Assembly: GCF_001436505.1 (NCBI RefSeq)
Contig: NZ_AYYI01000034.1
Coordinates: forward strand, 1 to 36,934
Length of the DNA: 36,934 bases
Source: Loigolactobacillus rennini DSM 20253
GTDB lineage: Bacteria; Bacillota; Bacilli; Lactobacillales; Lactobacillaceae
Direction: 5' to 3'
Part shown: one piece after another, positions 7,829 through 16,479 of the stretch
Layout: every line of letters starts with the position of its first letter
How positions within the stretch are numbered: the first letter of the stretch is position 1
The notes under the pieces: generated by a model
Seen by the model: only the letters and a program-made list of their open reading frames with translations
Told to the model about the DNA's origin: nothing
The model's database searches: none
Position numbers and translations under genes: made by a program

Positions 7829-8212
7829 CTAAAAGGGTGTCTTTTCATCAATGAGATGTGTAATTTTGTTGAGTTCTGCATGCGCATGTGCTGCTGAATC
7901 ACGGGGTATGATAAACTGCGCTTGCATTTTATGTGGGTCTAAATTAGCTGGTACAAAAATCAAGCATAAAAAAGAATGACTATCTGTTGTTTTATCGGTC
8001 ATCGTTTGATTGGTCAATGCTTGAATTTTTTCTGGGTGTGCTTTTAATGGCAATAAATGATCTGCCAATACTCGGTAAGCATAATATTCTGCTTCCGCAT
8101 AGATTTCGCCAGAGGCAGTTAACTTAGGAATGGTTAAAAATTTGATGTTAAAATGCTGCGCATGTTTGATAACTTTAATTGGAAAAGCATATTCATGTTT
8201 ACTTGTCGGCAT
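7829..8212 (-). CDS. Hypothetical protein, 127 aa
   Basis: I do not recognise this protein. The ATG at 8212 has AAGGAGAT with good spacing, so the gene is probably real. The product is a soluble, mixed alpha/beta-looking sequence without a signal peptide or membrane segment, with many His residues (HAHAELNKITHLI near the end). It lies 48 nt beyond the stop of the upstream aldo/keto reductase gene on the same strand and may be cotranscribed with it. A hairpin follows before the LCP gene. Confidence 0.65.
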   Translation of the reverse strand: MPTSKHEYAFPIKVIKHAQHFNIKFLTIPKLTASGEIYAEAEYYAYRVLADHLLPLKAHPEKIQALTNQTMTDKTTDSHSFLCLIFVPANLDPHKMQAQFIIPRDSAAHAHAELNKITHLIDEKTPF

Positions 8213-8260
8213 GGCACCGTGATCTCCTTGTCTGAATTAACCTAAATTAGGATTAATTTT

Positions 8261-9097
8261 TTAATGATATTGGTGTTCAATCTGATAAACCACTTCGGGA
8301 TCATTACCCGTTCGTTGTTGCTGATTTAAGCGTGCGATATTGGTCATCTCATCTGCATTTAGTTCGAAATCAAAAATAGCAGCATTTTCTGCGATTCGTT
8401 GCGGCGATTTTGATTTAGGAATAATGGCCAATCCGCGTTGTAAATGCCAGCGTAGAATAATTTGCGCAACGCTACGCTGATGTTGTTGTGCAATTTTAGT
8501 GATTACCGGATCCTGTAAAACAACGCCACGACCTAAAGGGTTCCAAGCTTGAGTGATAATCTGTTGTTGTCGATGATAGGCCAATAATGGTTCTTGCGAC
8601 AAATAAGGATGGTTTTCAATTTGATTAACTACTGGTTGTTCGTTAGCTTGACTAGCTAAATAATCTAAATGTGTTTGATGATAGTTAGAAACACCAATGC
8701 TACGTACAATCTTTTCGGATTTTAAACGTTCAAAGGCACGCCAAGTTGCAAAGAATTGGGAGTGTATCGGCCAATGCACTAGCAATAAATCAAGATAATC
8801 TGTTTGCAGTCGTTTTAATGAGGCAGTGACAGATTTTAAAGTGTTGCGGTAACCTTGATTGACTTCTGCAACTTTGGTCGTTAGAAAAATTTGGTTCCGC
8901 GGAATCGCGTTATTTTTTAAAGCTTGTCCCAAAATTGCTTCATTTTGGTAAGCTTGCGCAGTATCAAATAAACGGTAACCAGTTTGATAAGCTGCTTTAA
9001 CAGCTTGATCCATGGTCGCTTGATCAGTAATTTGATAAACGCCTAAACCTAACTGTGGCATGCTATTGCCGTCAGCTAAGGGTAATTTAGGTAGCAT
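8261..9097 (-). CDS. Aldo/keto reductase (2,5-diketogluconate reductase-like)
   Basis: This is a cytosolic NADPH-dependent carbonyl reductase of the aldo/keto reductase superfamily. The 278-aa length fits, and the catalytic tetrad is present: D45 and Y50 in FDTAQAY, K75 in TTKV, H108 in LLLVHWP. The C-terminal part carries IIPKSKSPQRIAEN, the usual cofactor phosphate-binding segment. The start is ATG with AAGAGGG 6 nt upstream. The substrate is not predictable; many lactic acid bacteria carry several such enzymes. Confidence 0.93.
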   Translation of the reverse strand: MLPKLPLADGNSMPQLGLGVYQITDQATMDQAVKAAYQTGYRLFDTAQAYQNEAILGQALKNNAIPRNQIFLTTKVAEVNQGYRNTLKSVTASLKRLQTDYLDLLLVHWPIHSQFFATWRAFERLKSEKIVRSIGVSNYHQTHLDYLASQANEQPVVNQIENHPYLSQEPLLAYHRQQQIITQAWNPLGRGVVLQDPVITKIAQQHQRSVAQIILRWHLQRGLAIIPKSKSPQRIAENAAIFDFELNADEMTNIARLNQQQRTGNDPEVVYQIEHQYH

Positions 9098-9191
9098 AAT
9101 GACCCTCTTTTCTACTGAATTGGTATCTCTATTGTAGGGCTAGATGCTGCATTTGACAATTTAACTTTATTTAAAAATAAAGCTGTTACTA

Positions 9192-10082
9192 TTAACCAAC
9201 TGGTGGGGTAGGTGCAGGTAATTTAATTCCAGCAGCATTTAAAGCGGCAACGTAAGCAGCTAGAAAATCACTTTCAATCCGTGCTTGTGCACCATTTTGT
9301 GTATAAAGTAAAACGCGAACAGCAAAATTACCTTTACCTAGATCAACTAAGCCAAATATTTCTGGACCTGAATGGATTTCTGGATATTGTGGCACAAGTT
9401 TTTGGTTAACTTGTTTTAAGATTTTTTCCACTTGTTGACTATCAGTATTTGCCCGTAGGCGCACATCAATTTGAACTTGCATATCACTGCGAGATAAATT
9501 ACTGACGATGTTAATATTACTGTTTGGAATAAAATTAAGTGTGCCGTCAAAGCTTTTAACTTGAGTTGTGCGCAAACCTACAGAAGTGACAATGCCTTCA
9601 ATATCGTCAATTTTAATGTGATCACCCACATCAAGTTGTTGCTCAAGTAGGATGAAAAATCCAGATAAAAAGTCTCTGACTAAGCTTTGTGCACCTAAAC
9701 CTAAGGCAACACTTAGAATTCCAGCACTAGCAATCAGGGTCCCCACAGGAACACCTAAAACGCTTAAAATAGCGTAGAGATAAAAGAAGAAAATAAGGTA
9801 TTTAAAACTATTGGATAGCAGTGTGTAAAGCGTCTGGGCCCGACCTTCACTTAAATGCCGTTTCGCTTTATAGTTACGAAAGCTGCGTTCGATGATCAAG
9901 CGGGTGATGCGATTAATGATGGCAAACAGAATCGTTAATAAAATTAATTCAAATACAATTCCAGTTAATTTACTTAAGATTTCTTCCCATTTAATGTTTT
10001 GTACAAAACGCGTAAAAATATTTGTCTGTTTAGTGACAGTACTTGATACGGTTAATAATAGTCCAACGGTCAAAATGTCCAC
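9192..10082 (-). CDS. MscS-family mechanosensitive ion channel
   Basis: This is a membrane channel that opens under tension to release solutes on osmotic downshock. The 296-aa product has about three membrane helices (around 43-60, 90-108 and a pore helix 112-140) and then the cytoplasmic beta domain. The pore-lining region ASAGILSVALGLGAQSLVRDFLSGFFILLE and the following GDHIKIDDIEGIVTSVGLRTT are characteristic. The frame begins with GTG at 10082, but AGGTGG is better spaced for the TTG at codon 4 (10073), so the true start may be there. A proline-rich tail ends the protein. It is probably monocistronic. Confidence 0.92.
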   Translation of the reverse strand: MDILTVGLLLTVSSTVTKQTNIFTRFVQNIKWEEILSKLTGIVFELILLTILFAIINRITRLIIERSFRNYKAKRHLSEGRAQTLYTLLSNSFKYLIFFFYLYAILSVLGVPVGTLIASAGILSVALGLGAQSLVRDFLSGFFILLEQQLDVGDHIKIDDIEGIVTSVGLRTTQVKSFDGTLNFIPNSNINIVSNLSRSDMQVQIDVRLRANTDSQQVEKILKQVNQKLVPQYPEIHSGPEIFGLVDLGKGNFAVRVLLYTQNGAQARIESDFLAAYVAALNAAGIKLPAPTPPVG

Positions 10083-10151
10083 CTAATTTCTAAATAAGCT
10101 GGTTTTAGTGTAGCAAAAAAAAGATAAAGTTGCCAAATTCAATGCTAAACA

Positions 10152-10180
10152 TTGAAGAAAGCGCTAAATAATGCTATTCT
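10152..10180 (+). promoter_or_regulatory. Promoter of the DUF948-YtxH operon
   Basis: TTGAAG (10152-10157), a 17-bp spacer and TATTCT (10175-10180). A partial cre-like sequence with the core AAAGCGCT lies in the spacer (about 13 of 16 matches). The leader is about 140 nt and contains an inverted repeat (AACTATC 10203-10209 with GATAGTT 10244-10250). Confidence 0.55.
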
Positions 10181-10326
10181 AAAAACATTAGCGAATCAGT
10201 ATAACTATCTGTTGCATTAACTTTTTAAGTGAAAAAATAGCATGATAGTTTGAAGTAGGTTACAATGGATTAAATTTAGCTGGCACTTTTGCTGCTTGCT
10301 GATGAAATGGTAGAGGGGGTTATATA

Positions 10327-10794
10327 ATGACTGGTGGCGAAATTGCTGGCCTGATTGCTGCCATTGCATTTTTAATTTTAGTGATCGCACTTGTCGTTTT
10401 ATTACGACGGGTCACTAAGGTCGTGTCTGACATTCAAACGACTGTTAATGAGACGACTAAAACAGTAACAGTGGTCACGAATGATATCAACACATTATCT
10501 AAAGAGGTTGAAGGCTTGCTAACTAAAAGCAATACTTTATTAGATGATGTGAATGGCAAAGTGGCCACTTTGGATCCAGTTTTCCAAGCTGCGGGCGATT
10601 TAGGTAGTAGTGTCTCAGAATTAAATGATGCAAGTCGGCGTTTGGCAAACAGGGTGACAAATATCGGTGTAACAGGTGCAAAAGTTTCTGCCATGCAGCG
10701 AGTCGGTGCAAGTGCTTTACGGCTTTACCGTAAGCGACGGCAGAAAAAAGCAGCTCAATCAACAATGAACACACAACAAAGGAGCGATTTATAA
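10327..10794 (+). CDS. DUF948 membrane-anchored protein (YtxG-like)
   Basis: A small protein of 155 aa with one N-terminal membrane helix (about 7-28) followed by a long amphipathic, probably coiled-coil stretch rich in Thr and Val (about 35-125) and a basic tail. This matches the DUF948 family, often listed as a general stress protein; no biochemical role is firmly known. The ribosome binding site is AGAGGGGG. It overlaps the next gene by 1 nt in a TAATG junction. In lactobacilli this pair is commonly found next to pepQ and ccpA, as here. Confidence 0.88.
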   Translation: MTGGEIAGLIAAIAFLILVIALVVLLRRVTKVVSDIQTTVNETTKTVTVVTNDINTLSKEVEGLLTKSNTLLDDVNGKVATLDPVFQAAGDLGSSVSELNDASRRLANRVTNIGVTGAKVSAMQRVGASALRLYRKRRQKKAAQSTMNTQQRSDL

Positions 10795-11201
10795 TGGCAA
10801 AAGGACGTTTTCTTTTAGGTTTCTTACTTGGTGGCGCGGCTGCATTTACCGCAACCCGTTTATTGGCACCAGAATCAAGTGATGAATTACGGGATAACTT
10901 AACGCGCAAAGTTAATCAATTTCGCGACAAAGCTGCAGATTATGCAGATTTTGCCGATGATGCTGCTGATGAATTTACAGATATTGCTGGCGATGTTGCC
11001 AATGACATGAGTCAAACAGCAACTAGTGCGGCAGCAGATGCGACGTCCGTTGCTGCTGATACGGCTAGTCAAGCTGCTGATGATACAACAGATTATGCTG
11101 ATATCAACTTAGAAAGCCAAAGCGCTTTTGGTGAAGCAAAAGACGCAAGTGGCGAATCTAGTGCAGCTTCAGAAGCACCGCAAAGTGATACTATCCAATA
11201 G
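10794..11201 (+). CDS. YtxH-domain protein
   Basis: This 135-aa protein starts with a Gly-rich hydrophobic segment (FLLGFLLGGAAAFTATRLL, about 5-24), then a charged helix and an Ala/Asp/Thr-rich tail typical of YtxH proteins. The family is linked with stress response in Bacillus. It is translationally coupled to the DUF948 gene (TAATG) with AAAGGAGCG as ribosome binding site, so the two probably work together at the membrane. The acidic low-complexity tail is likely disordered. Confidence 0.87.
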   Translation: MAKGRFLLGFLLGGAAAFTATRLLAPESSDELRDNLTRKVNQFRDKAADYADFADDAADEFTDIAGDVANDMSQTATSAAADATSVAADTASQAADDTTDYADINLESQSAFGEAKDASGESSAASEAPQSDTIQ

Positions 11202-11222
11202 TTAATCAATAATTAGCCATTG

Positions 11223-11262
11223 AAAAACGGGACAACAGTTTAATTGCTGTGTCCCGTTTTTG
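11223..11262. terminator. Bidirectional terminator between ytxH and pepQ
   Basis: A stem of about 11 bp with one bulge (ACGGGAC plus ACAG with CTGT plus GTCCCGT), flanked by A-run and T-run, lies between convergent genes. Confidence 0.88.
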
Positions 11263-11280
11263 ACGTTTGTTTTTCTAGTG

Positions 11281-12375
11281 TTAGATGTACTGTAATTCTT
11301 TAGGTGTATGGGTAAATGGTTCATTACCATTTTCAGTAATGTGAATGCAATCTTCAATGCGGACACCTGCTACACCTGGAATATAAATACCAGGCTCTAT
11401 AGAAAAGCACATGCCGGGTTGTAACTGCAGCTCGTTGCCCTCCATGATGGATGGAAATTCATGAGTTGATGTCCCGATACCATGGCCTAGCCGGTGGATA
11501 AAGTATTCACCATAACCGGCTTTGGTGATGACATCACGGGCAATGTGGTCTAATTCTGCAGCCGTCAAACCTGGTTTAGCCGCTGCTTGAGCAGTTAATT
11601 GTGCTTCTAGGCAAACTTTATGAATTTCTAAAGCTTTTGCATTAGGGTGTCCAAAAGCAATGGTTCGTGTCGCGTCACTCATGTAGCCTTGATGAACTGT
11701 TCCTAAATCAAATAGAATTAGTTCATCAGGTTTAATTTGTGTTGCTTTAGGACCTTCATGCGGATCTGAAGCATCAGCGCCTGCCTGAACGATAGTATCA
11801 AAGCTCATCTGCATGACACCACGTTTCATCAGTGCATACTCGATTTCTGCAACGATTTCTTGTTCAGTACGACCAGCTTGAACTGCTTTAAAACCAACTT
11901 CAAATGCAAAGTCAGCTTCTTTGCCGGCGGCTTTCATCAACGCGATCTCATCAGGTGTTTTAATTAATTTTGCTTGTTCAATGAAACGACTGGCATCGCC
12001 AAGGAATTTAGCTTCTGGGAAAGCCTGTTGTAGTTTCTCATAGCGACCGAAAGCTAAATCATCTTTTTCAATTGCCCAGCGTGTTGGATTAGCCACACGT
12101 TTTTTAACTTGGTCGGCAATTAAATCAAAAGGTGCTTGGTGGTCTAAGTAGCCATAAGCTGGGTAGTGCCAACCATTGGCTTTTACGGCCTCAACTTCAA
12201 GTTGCGGACCAAAGTAGAAGGGATCTTGATCAGGGAAGACTAGCAAAGCTTGAACACGTTCTTCTGGATCAGCAAAAAAACCGGAGAAGTAGGCAACATT
12301 TGTTGGGTTGCTGACATAAGCAACTTCAAAATGATTTTGTGCTAACCAGTTTTGCAGTTTTTGCAAATGATTCAT
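11281..12375 (-). CDS. pepQ: Xaa-Pro dipeptidase PepQ
   Basis: This cytosolic metallopeptidase of family M24 splits dipeptides with a C-terminal proline, a late step in using milk or plant protein peptides. The 364-aa length is normal. The N-terminal creatinase-like domain (1-130) is followed by the pita-bread catalytic domain, with all five metal ligands visible: D223 (FDLGTV), D234 (SDATRT), H298 (LGHGIG), E327 (SIEPGI) and E341 (RIEDC). The gene is divergent from ccpA, an arrangement conserved in lactobacilli. The ATG has AAGGATG upstream and an extended -10 element at 12408-12413. Confidence 0.96.
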   Translation of the reverse strand: MNHLQKLQNWLAQNHFEVAYVSNPTNVAYFSGFFADPEERVQALLVFPDQDPFYFGPQLEVEAVKANGWHYPAYGYLDHQAPFDLIADQVKKRVANPTRWAIEKDDLAFGRYEKLQQAFPEAKFLGDASRFIEQAKLIKTPDEIALMKAAGKEADFAFEVGFKAVQAGRTEQEIVAEIEYALMKRGVMQMSFDTIVQAGADASDPHEGPKATQIKPDELILFDLGTVHQGYMSDATRTIAFGHPNAKALEIHKVCLEAQLTAQAAAKPGLTAAELDHIARDVITKAGYGEYFIHRLGHGIGTSTHEFPSIMEGNELQLQPGMCFSIEPGIYIPGVAGVRIEDCIHITENGNEPFTHTPKELQYI

Positions 12376-12407
12376 AAACGATCATCCTTTCTTTCTAAAT
12401 TACTTTT

Positions 12408-12413
12408 ATTATA
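12408..12413 (-). promoter_or_regulatory. pepQ: Extended -10 promoter of pepQ
   Basis: The minus strand reads TGC-TATAAT, an extended -10. No good -35 is visible, which fits the extended type. Confidence 0.6.
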
Positions 12414-12493
12414 GCATAATATCCGCTAATAAATTTTTAGTTCTAATTATTTTCAATTATGAAAACATCCGTGGAAATTTTATGAAAAAAGCA

Positions 12494-12509
12494 TTTAAAA
12501 CGCTTGCAT
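12494..12509 (+). promoter_or_regulatory. cre site in the pepQ-ccpA intergenic region
   Basis: TTTAAAACGCTTGCAT matches the Gram-positive cre consensus WTGNAANCGNWNNCAW at 15 of 16 positions (T for G at position 3). It overlaps the likely ccpA -35, which suggests negative autoregulation by CcpA. Confidence 0.8.
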
Positions 12510-12531
12510 TTTTTTGCAAATTTTGTTAAAT
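12504..12531 (+). promoter_or_regulatory. ccpA: Likely ccpA promoter
   Basis: TTGCAT (12504-12509), a 16-bp spacer and TTAAAT (12526-12531). The -35 lies inside the cre site. Confidence 0.5.
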
Positions 12532-12582
12532 TAAGTAAGGTAATTACATGAAAATTAATGAAAACAAAGTGAGGAATCAATA

Positions 12583-13584
12583 ATGGATAAACAGACGATT
12601 ACAATTTATGATGTGGCGCGTGAAGCTAGTGTATCAATGGCCACTGTTTCACGGGTTGTTAATGGGAACCCTAATGTGAAACCAGCAACACGTAAAAAAG
12701 TATTAGAAGTGATTGATCGGTTGGACTACCGGCCGAATGCAGTTGCTCGGGGTCTAGCCAGCAAAAAGACTACAACAGTTGGGGTCATCATTCCAGATGT
12801 CACCAACATTTACTTCTCTTCTTTAGCTCGTGGAATTGATGATGTTGCTACGATGTATAAATATAACATTATTTTGGCTAATTCGGACGGCAATAGTCAA
12901 AAAGAAATTCAAGTGTTAAATACGTTGTTGGCAAAGCAAGTCGATGGGGTTATTTTTATGGGTCACCAGATCACCGATAGTATTCGGACAGAATTTATGC
13001 GTTCTAAAACACCGATTGTATTAGCAGGTTCTGTTGATCCAGATGAACAAATCGGCAGTGTTAACATTGATTATGTGGCTGCGATTGATGAGGCAACCAG
13101 TACTTTAATCCGGCATGGTAATAAAAAAATTGCATTTGTAACCGGCAATTTGAATCAACCTATTAACGGGACCTACCGGTTAAAAGGGTATAAAAAAGCG
13201 TTGGCTAAGGCTAAGATTCCATATGATCCAAGTTTAGTATTTGAAACTGAATACAGCTATAAGGCCGGTGAAGCCGTTTGGGATCGCGTTAAGGCTGCAG
13301 GTGCAACAGCAGCTGTCATTGGTGACGATGAACTGGCAATCGGGTTGTTAAATGGTGCTGGTGATGATGAAATCAACATTCCTAATGATTTTGAACTGAT
13401 TACTAGCAATGATTCTAAATTGGCCGAAATTGCACGTCCTAAAATGAGTTCTATTACTCAGCCATTGTATGACATTGGTGCGGTTGCAATGCGCTTGCTC
13501 ACTAAGATGATGAATAAAGAAGATATTGCTAACCAAACTATCCTGTTACCTTATGGCATTGTTGAGCGGGGAACAACTAAGTAA
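12583..13584 (+). CDS. ccpA: Catabolite control protein A
   Basis: CcpA is the master carbon regulator of Firmicutes. With phosphorylated HPr it binds cre sites to repress or activate genes. The 333-aa product has the LacI-type helix-turn-helix with hinge helix (about 4-60: YDVAREASVSMATVSRVVNG, then RPNAVARGLA) and a periplasmic-binding-like core (60-330). The start is set by GTGAGG before the ATG. The position divergent from pepQ and the very typical CcpA N-terminus distinguish it from sugar-specific LacI regulators. A cre site overlaps its own promoter, and another lies in this window at 28455. Confidence 0.97.
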   Translation: MDKQTITIYDVAREASVSMATVSRVVNGNPNVKPATRKKVLEVIDRLDYRPNAVARGLASKKTTTVGVIIPDVTNIYFSSLARGIDDVATMYKYNIILANSDGNSQKEIQVLNTLLAKQVDGVIFMGHQITDSIRTEFMRSKTPIVLAGSVDPDEQIGSVNIDYVAAIDEATSTLIRHGNKKIAFVTGNLNQPINGTYRLKGYKKALAKAKIPYDPSLVFETEYSYKAGEAVWDRVKAAGATAAVIGDDELAIGLLNGAGDDEINIPNDFELITSNDSKLAEIARPKMSSITQPLYDIGAVAMRLLTKMMNKEDIANQTILLPYGIVERGTTK

Positions 13585-13669
13585 TTAAGTGTGACATTTA
13601 ACTTGTATTCAATTAAATGGGGTAGTAGTTTCTTTAGTAAAACGATTCTTTAAGTAAAATAAGCTACTA

Positions 13670-13710
13670 AAACTAGGTCATTCATATTTGTGAATGACCT
13701 AGTTTTTTTA
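13670..13710 (+). terminator. ccpA terminator
   Basis: A perfect 15-bp stem (13670-13684 with 13691-13705) followed by a T-run. Confidence 0.93.
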
Positions 13711-13759
13711 TGGCTAAAAATGCTTTTATACTAATCGTTTTTGGTCAAATTCAGCATAA

Positions 13760-13791
13760 TAAAAAGCTCACCTAATAATAGGCGAGCTTTT
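13760..13791 (-). terminator. Terminator of the class A PBP gene
   Basis: A stem of about 10 bp with an internal mismatch (AAAGCTC-ACCT with AGG-CGAGCTTT), followed on the minus strand by T residues. It lies just beyond the PBP stop. Confidence 0.75.
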
Positions 13792-13806
13792 AGTTAAAGC
13801 AAAAAA

Positions 13807-16365
13807 TTAATTGGTTGTATTACTTTGACCAATACCGATATTGCCATTGCCCTCAGTGTATTCGTTGGGGATGACCTCACCGCCATGGAGAGCAGCTTCA
13901 GGATTATTGCCCTGCAAATAATTTTTCCAGAAAGCATTGTAATCTTTATCTCTGCCACCAATAGCGAATTTCTTAGTGGTTTTACCCGGTTTCCAACCAG
14001 CATAATAAGATTTCTTTCGGGTGCCACTAGCAAAAATACTTTGTCCGTTAACAGTTAAACGTCCCGGTAGTTTACCGGTTGCTTTCACAACGGAGACCTT
14101 GTTAACCCCATTAGGGCGTTTTCGCTTCAAGTTAGTTCCTAATGCTTGGGGATCAGTATTATAAATTTCATTAGCTAAGTTTGACCAGAATCGATTAGTA
14201 ATTTCACTGGATGCATCCGTTAAATTATAAGAAGAACCATTATAGTTATCATAGCCAGTCCAAGTTGCTAATGTAACCTTAGGTGTGCTGCCAACAAACC
14301 AGCTATCCCGGTTATCATTGGAGGTTCCTGTCTTACCGGCTAAATTACTGGTGTTAAATGTTGTGTCACTTGATACTTGGCTAGCTGTTCCGCTAGTTAC
14401 CACAGAATGCATCATATTAGAAGTAATATAAGCTGTTGCAGGCGAAAAGACTTTAGTGGTAGTCGGCTGATGTTGATAAACTACTTTGCCATTTGCATCG
14501 GTAATTTTGTCAATGATGTAAGCGTCAGCGTGTTGACCAGCGTTCGATAGAGTGGAATAAGCACTGGCTGCATCAGCAACGGTAACACCATAATCAGTTC
14601 CGCCTAACGCTAGGCCTAAGTTCTTGTAATCATTAGCAGTTAATGTTTTAATTCCCATTTTTTCCATGTAAGGTTTAATTGAACCTTGGGCTTTAACTTC
14701 CCGATAAAGGTTAATTGCTGGAATGTTATAAGAGTACTTCAGTGCTTCGCGTGCATTGATAAAACGATTTTGAATGGTATTTCCATAATCAGTCGGTTTA
14801 TAGCCGTTAAAGTTAACTTTGAAGTCAGCTAATTTAGTTTCTGAACCAATAATCTGCCGCTCAATAGCTGGTGCATAAACAGCTAATGGTTTAATTGAAG
14901 ACCCAGGTGAACGTTGAGTGAAAGCATGATTCAATTGACTCTTAGAAAAATTACGGCCGCCGATAAAGCCTAGAATAGCGCCAGATTGATTATTTAAGAG
15001 TACACTGCCATTTTGAACAGGCTCATTAACTTTAATAGCATTACCATTCGCATCCGTGGTGGTATCGTGGTAGGTTTGTCCTAATGAAGGCCCCTGTTGT
15101 TTAATGACCCGTTGCATCGCATTGTAAATCGGTTTGTTGATCGTGCTATAAATGTGATAACCGCGATTGGCAAGTAATTGCTCGGCTTGAAGATCGTATT
15201 GCTGCGAAAGGGCACCACTTTTATTAACTTCAGTTGAAGACAAACCATCTTTTTGATAAAGCTGTTTTTTTATGATGTCTTTAGCTTGTTGTGTTAATAA
15301 ATTGTAAACATAGCCGTATTTAATTTTCTTTTGTGAATCTTCACCTTGAGGTAAGAAATCTTTGGTTAGATCGTATTTTTTAGCGGCTTGATAAGCCTGA
15401 TAACTGATTTTATTATCACGGTACATCCGGAATAAAACTGTATTCTTCCGTTGCAAACCATAGGAAAGGTCTCGTTTAAGTTTGCCGTTATTTTTATACG
15501 GTGTATAAACGGACGGGCTTTGTGGTAAGCCTGCAATAAAGGCAGCTTGTGCTAAGTTAACCTGACTAGCTGGAATGCCAAATAAACCTTGGGCAGCTTG
15601 TTCAACGCCAGCAACGTTTTGCCCCTTATTATTGCGTCCAAAAGTAGCAGCATTTAAATAAGCTTGCAAAATTTCAGTTTTTGAAAAGTATTTGTCTACC
15701 CGCAAGGCTAAGAGAATCTCGGTTGCTTTACGTTTAAAAGTAGTTTCAGAACTGAGGATTTGCATTTTAACTAATTGCTGAGTCAGCGAAGATCCCCCAG
15801 TTTGCGCGCCAATTCCCGTTAAACTAGATACTAATGCGCGTAAAACTGATTTTGGGACGACACCTTTATGCTGATAAAAGTATTCGTCTTCAGTTGACGT
15901 GATAGCTTTAGTCAGGTTAGGCGAAATTTGATTAATCGAAACTGATTGACTCACCAAATTAGTCTGCATGGTGCCTAAACGGACGTGTTTGGCAAAGTAA
16001 AGGTTAGACGCTTCGTAACTACTATTAATTTCACTTTTCATAGTTGTGTAATCAGGAATATCTGTATGGCTGATTAAAGAAGCAAAATAACCTAGACCTA
16101 AGCCCAATGCCAAAGCACCGGCGACCAAACCGAATGCTAATAAATGTAGTAATAAGCTACGAATAATCCCAATGCTTAATTCTAAATAATAAAAAATAGC
16201 TTCTCTAGTTGAGTTAGTTTCTTTTAACGTCACATCGGGGAAACTAAGACGTTTTTTTATGTAATGCCATATGCGGCTAAACAGATGGCGCAAGCGCGGG
16301 AAGAACCCATCAGGCCGTTTCTGTTGTCGCTGATCGGTTCTAGATCTATGGTCTTTCAACATCAT
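13807..16365 (-). CDS. pbp1A: Class A penicillin-binding protein (PBP1A type)
   Basis: A bifunctional peptidoglycan synthase: it polymerises lipid II and crosslinks the peptides at the outer membrane face. The 852-aa protein has a basic cytoplasmic start, a membrane helix (about 66-98), a GT51 glycosyltransferase domain (about 130-310: E159 in TEDEYFYQHKG, GGSSLTQQLVK 190-200) and a transpeptidase domain (about 445-715: SxxK at S489-K492, SYN 545-547, KTGT 678-681). A Lys/Thr/Gly/Asn-rich tail of about 100 aa follows. The first two codons are both ATG with AAGGTGGG very close, so the second ATG may be the true start. All catalytic motifs are intact. Confidence 0.96.
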   Translation of the reverse strand: MMLKDHRSRTDQRQQKRPDGFFPRLRHLFSRIWHYIKKRLSFPDVTLKETNSTREAIFYYLELSIGIIRSLLLHLLAFGLVAGALALGLGLGYFASLISHTDIPDYTTMKSEINSSYEASNLYFAKHVRLGTMQTNLVSQSVSINQISPNLTKAITSTEDEYFYQHKGVVPKSVLRALVSSLTGIGAQTGGSSLTQQLVKMQILSSETTFKRKATEILLALRVDKYFSKTEILQAYLNAATFGRNNKGQNVAGVEQAAQGLFGIPASQVNLAQAAFIAGLPQSPSVYTPYKNNGKLKRDLSYGLQRKNTVLFRMYRDNKISYQAYQAAKKYDLTKDFLPQGEDSQKKIKYGYVYNLLTQQAKDIIKKQLYQKDGLSSTEVNKSGALSQQYDLQAEQLLANRGYHIYSTINKPIYNAMQRVIKQQGPSLGQTYHDTTTDANGNAIKVNEPVQNGSVLLNNQSGAILGFIGGRNFSKSQLNHAFTQRSPGSSIKPLAVYAPAIERQIIGSETKLADFKVNFNGYKPTDYGNTIQNRFINAREALKYSYNIPAINLYREVKAQGSIKPYMEKMGIKTLTANDYKNLGLALGGTDYGVTVADAASAYSTLSNAGQHADAYIIDKITDANGKVVYQHQPTTTKVFSPATAYITSNMMHSVVTSGTASQVSSDTTFNTSNLAGKTGTSNDNRDSWFVGSTPKVTLATWTGYDNYNGSSYNLTDASSEITNRFWSNLANEIYNTDPQALGTNLKRKRPNGVNKVSVVKATGKLPGRLTVNGQSIFASGTRKKSYYAGWKPGKTTKKFAIGGRDKDYNAFWKNYLQGNNPEAALHGGEVIPNEYTEGNGNIGIGQSNTTN

Positions 16366-16479
16366 CCCACCTTAAAAATCTAAATACTCTATCGTATTAT
16401 AACAGATTGAATTTTATTTGCGCTGGAAAAATCACAACGGTAACCAAATTGAAAGACTTTGGTAAATTTTCGTTTCTTT

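Noticed and set aside
7681-7902. Minus-strand open frame of 73 codons
   Set aside because: It overlaps the better supported 127-aa gene and runs through the hairpin at 7720-7756.
10156-10169. Second cre site before DUF948
   Set aside because: Only the left half and core match (about 13 of 16), and the right arm fails, so it is mentioned under the promoter but not called.
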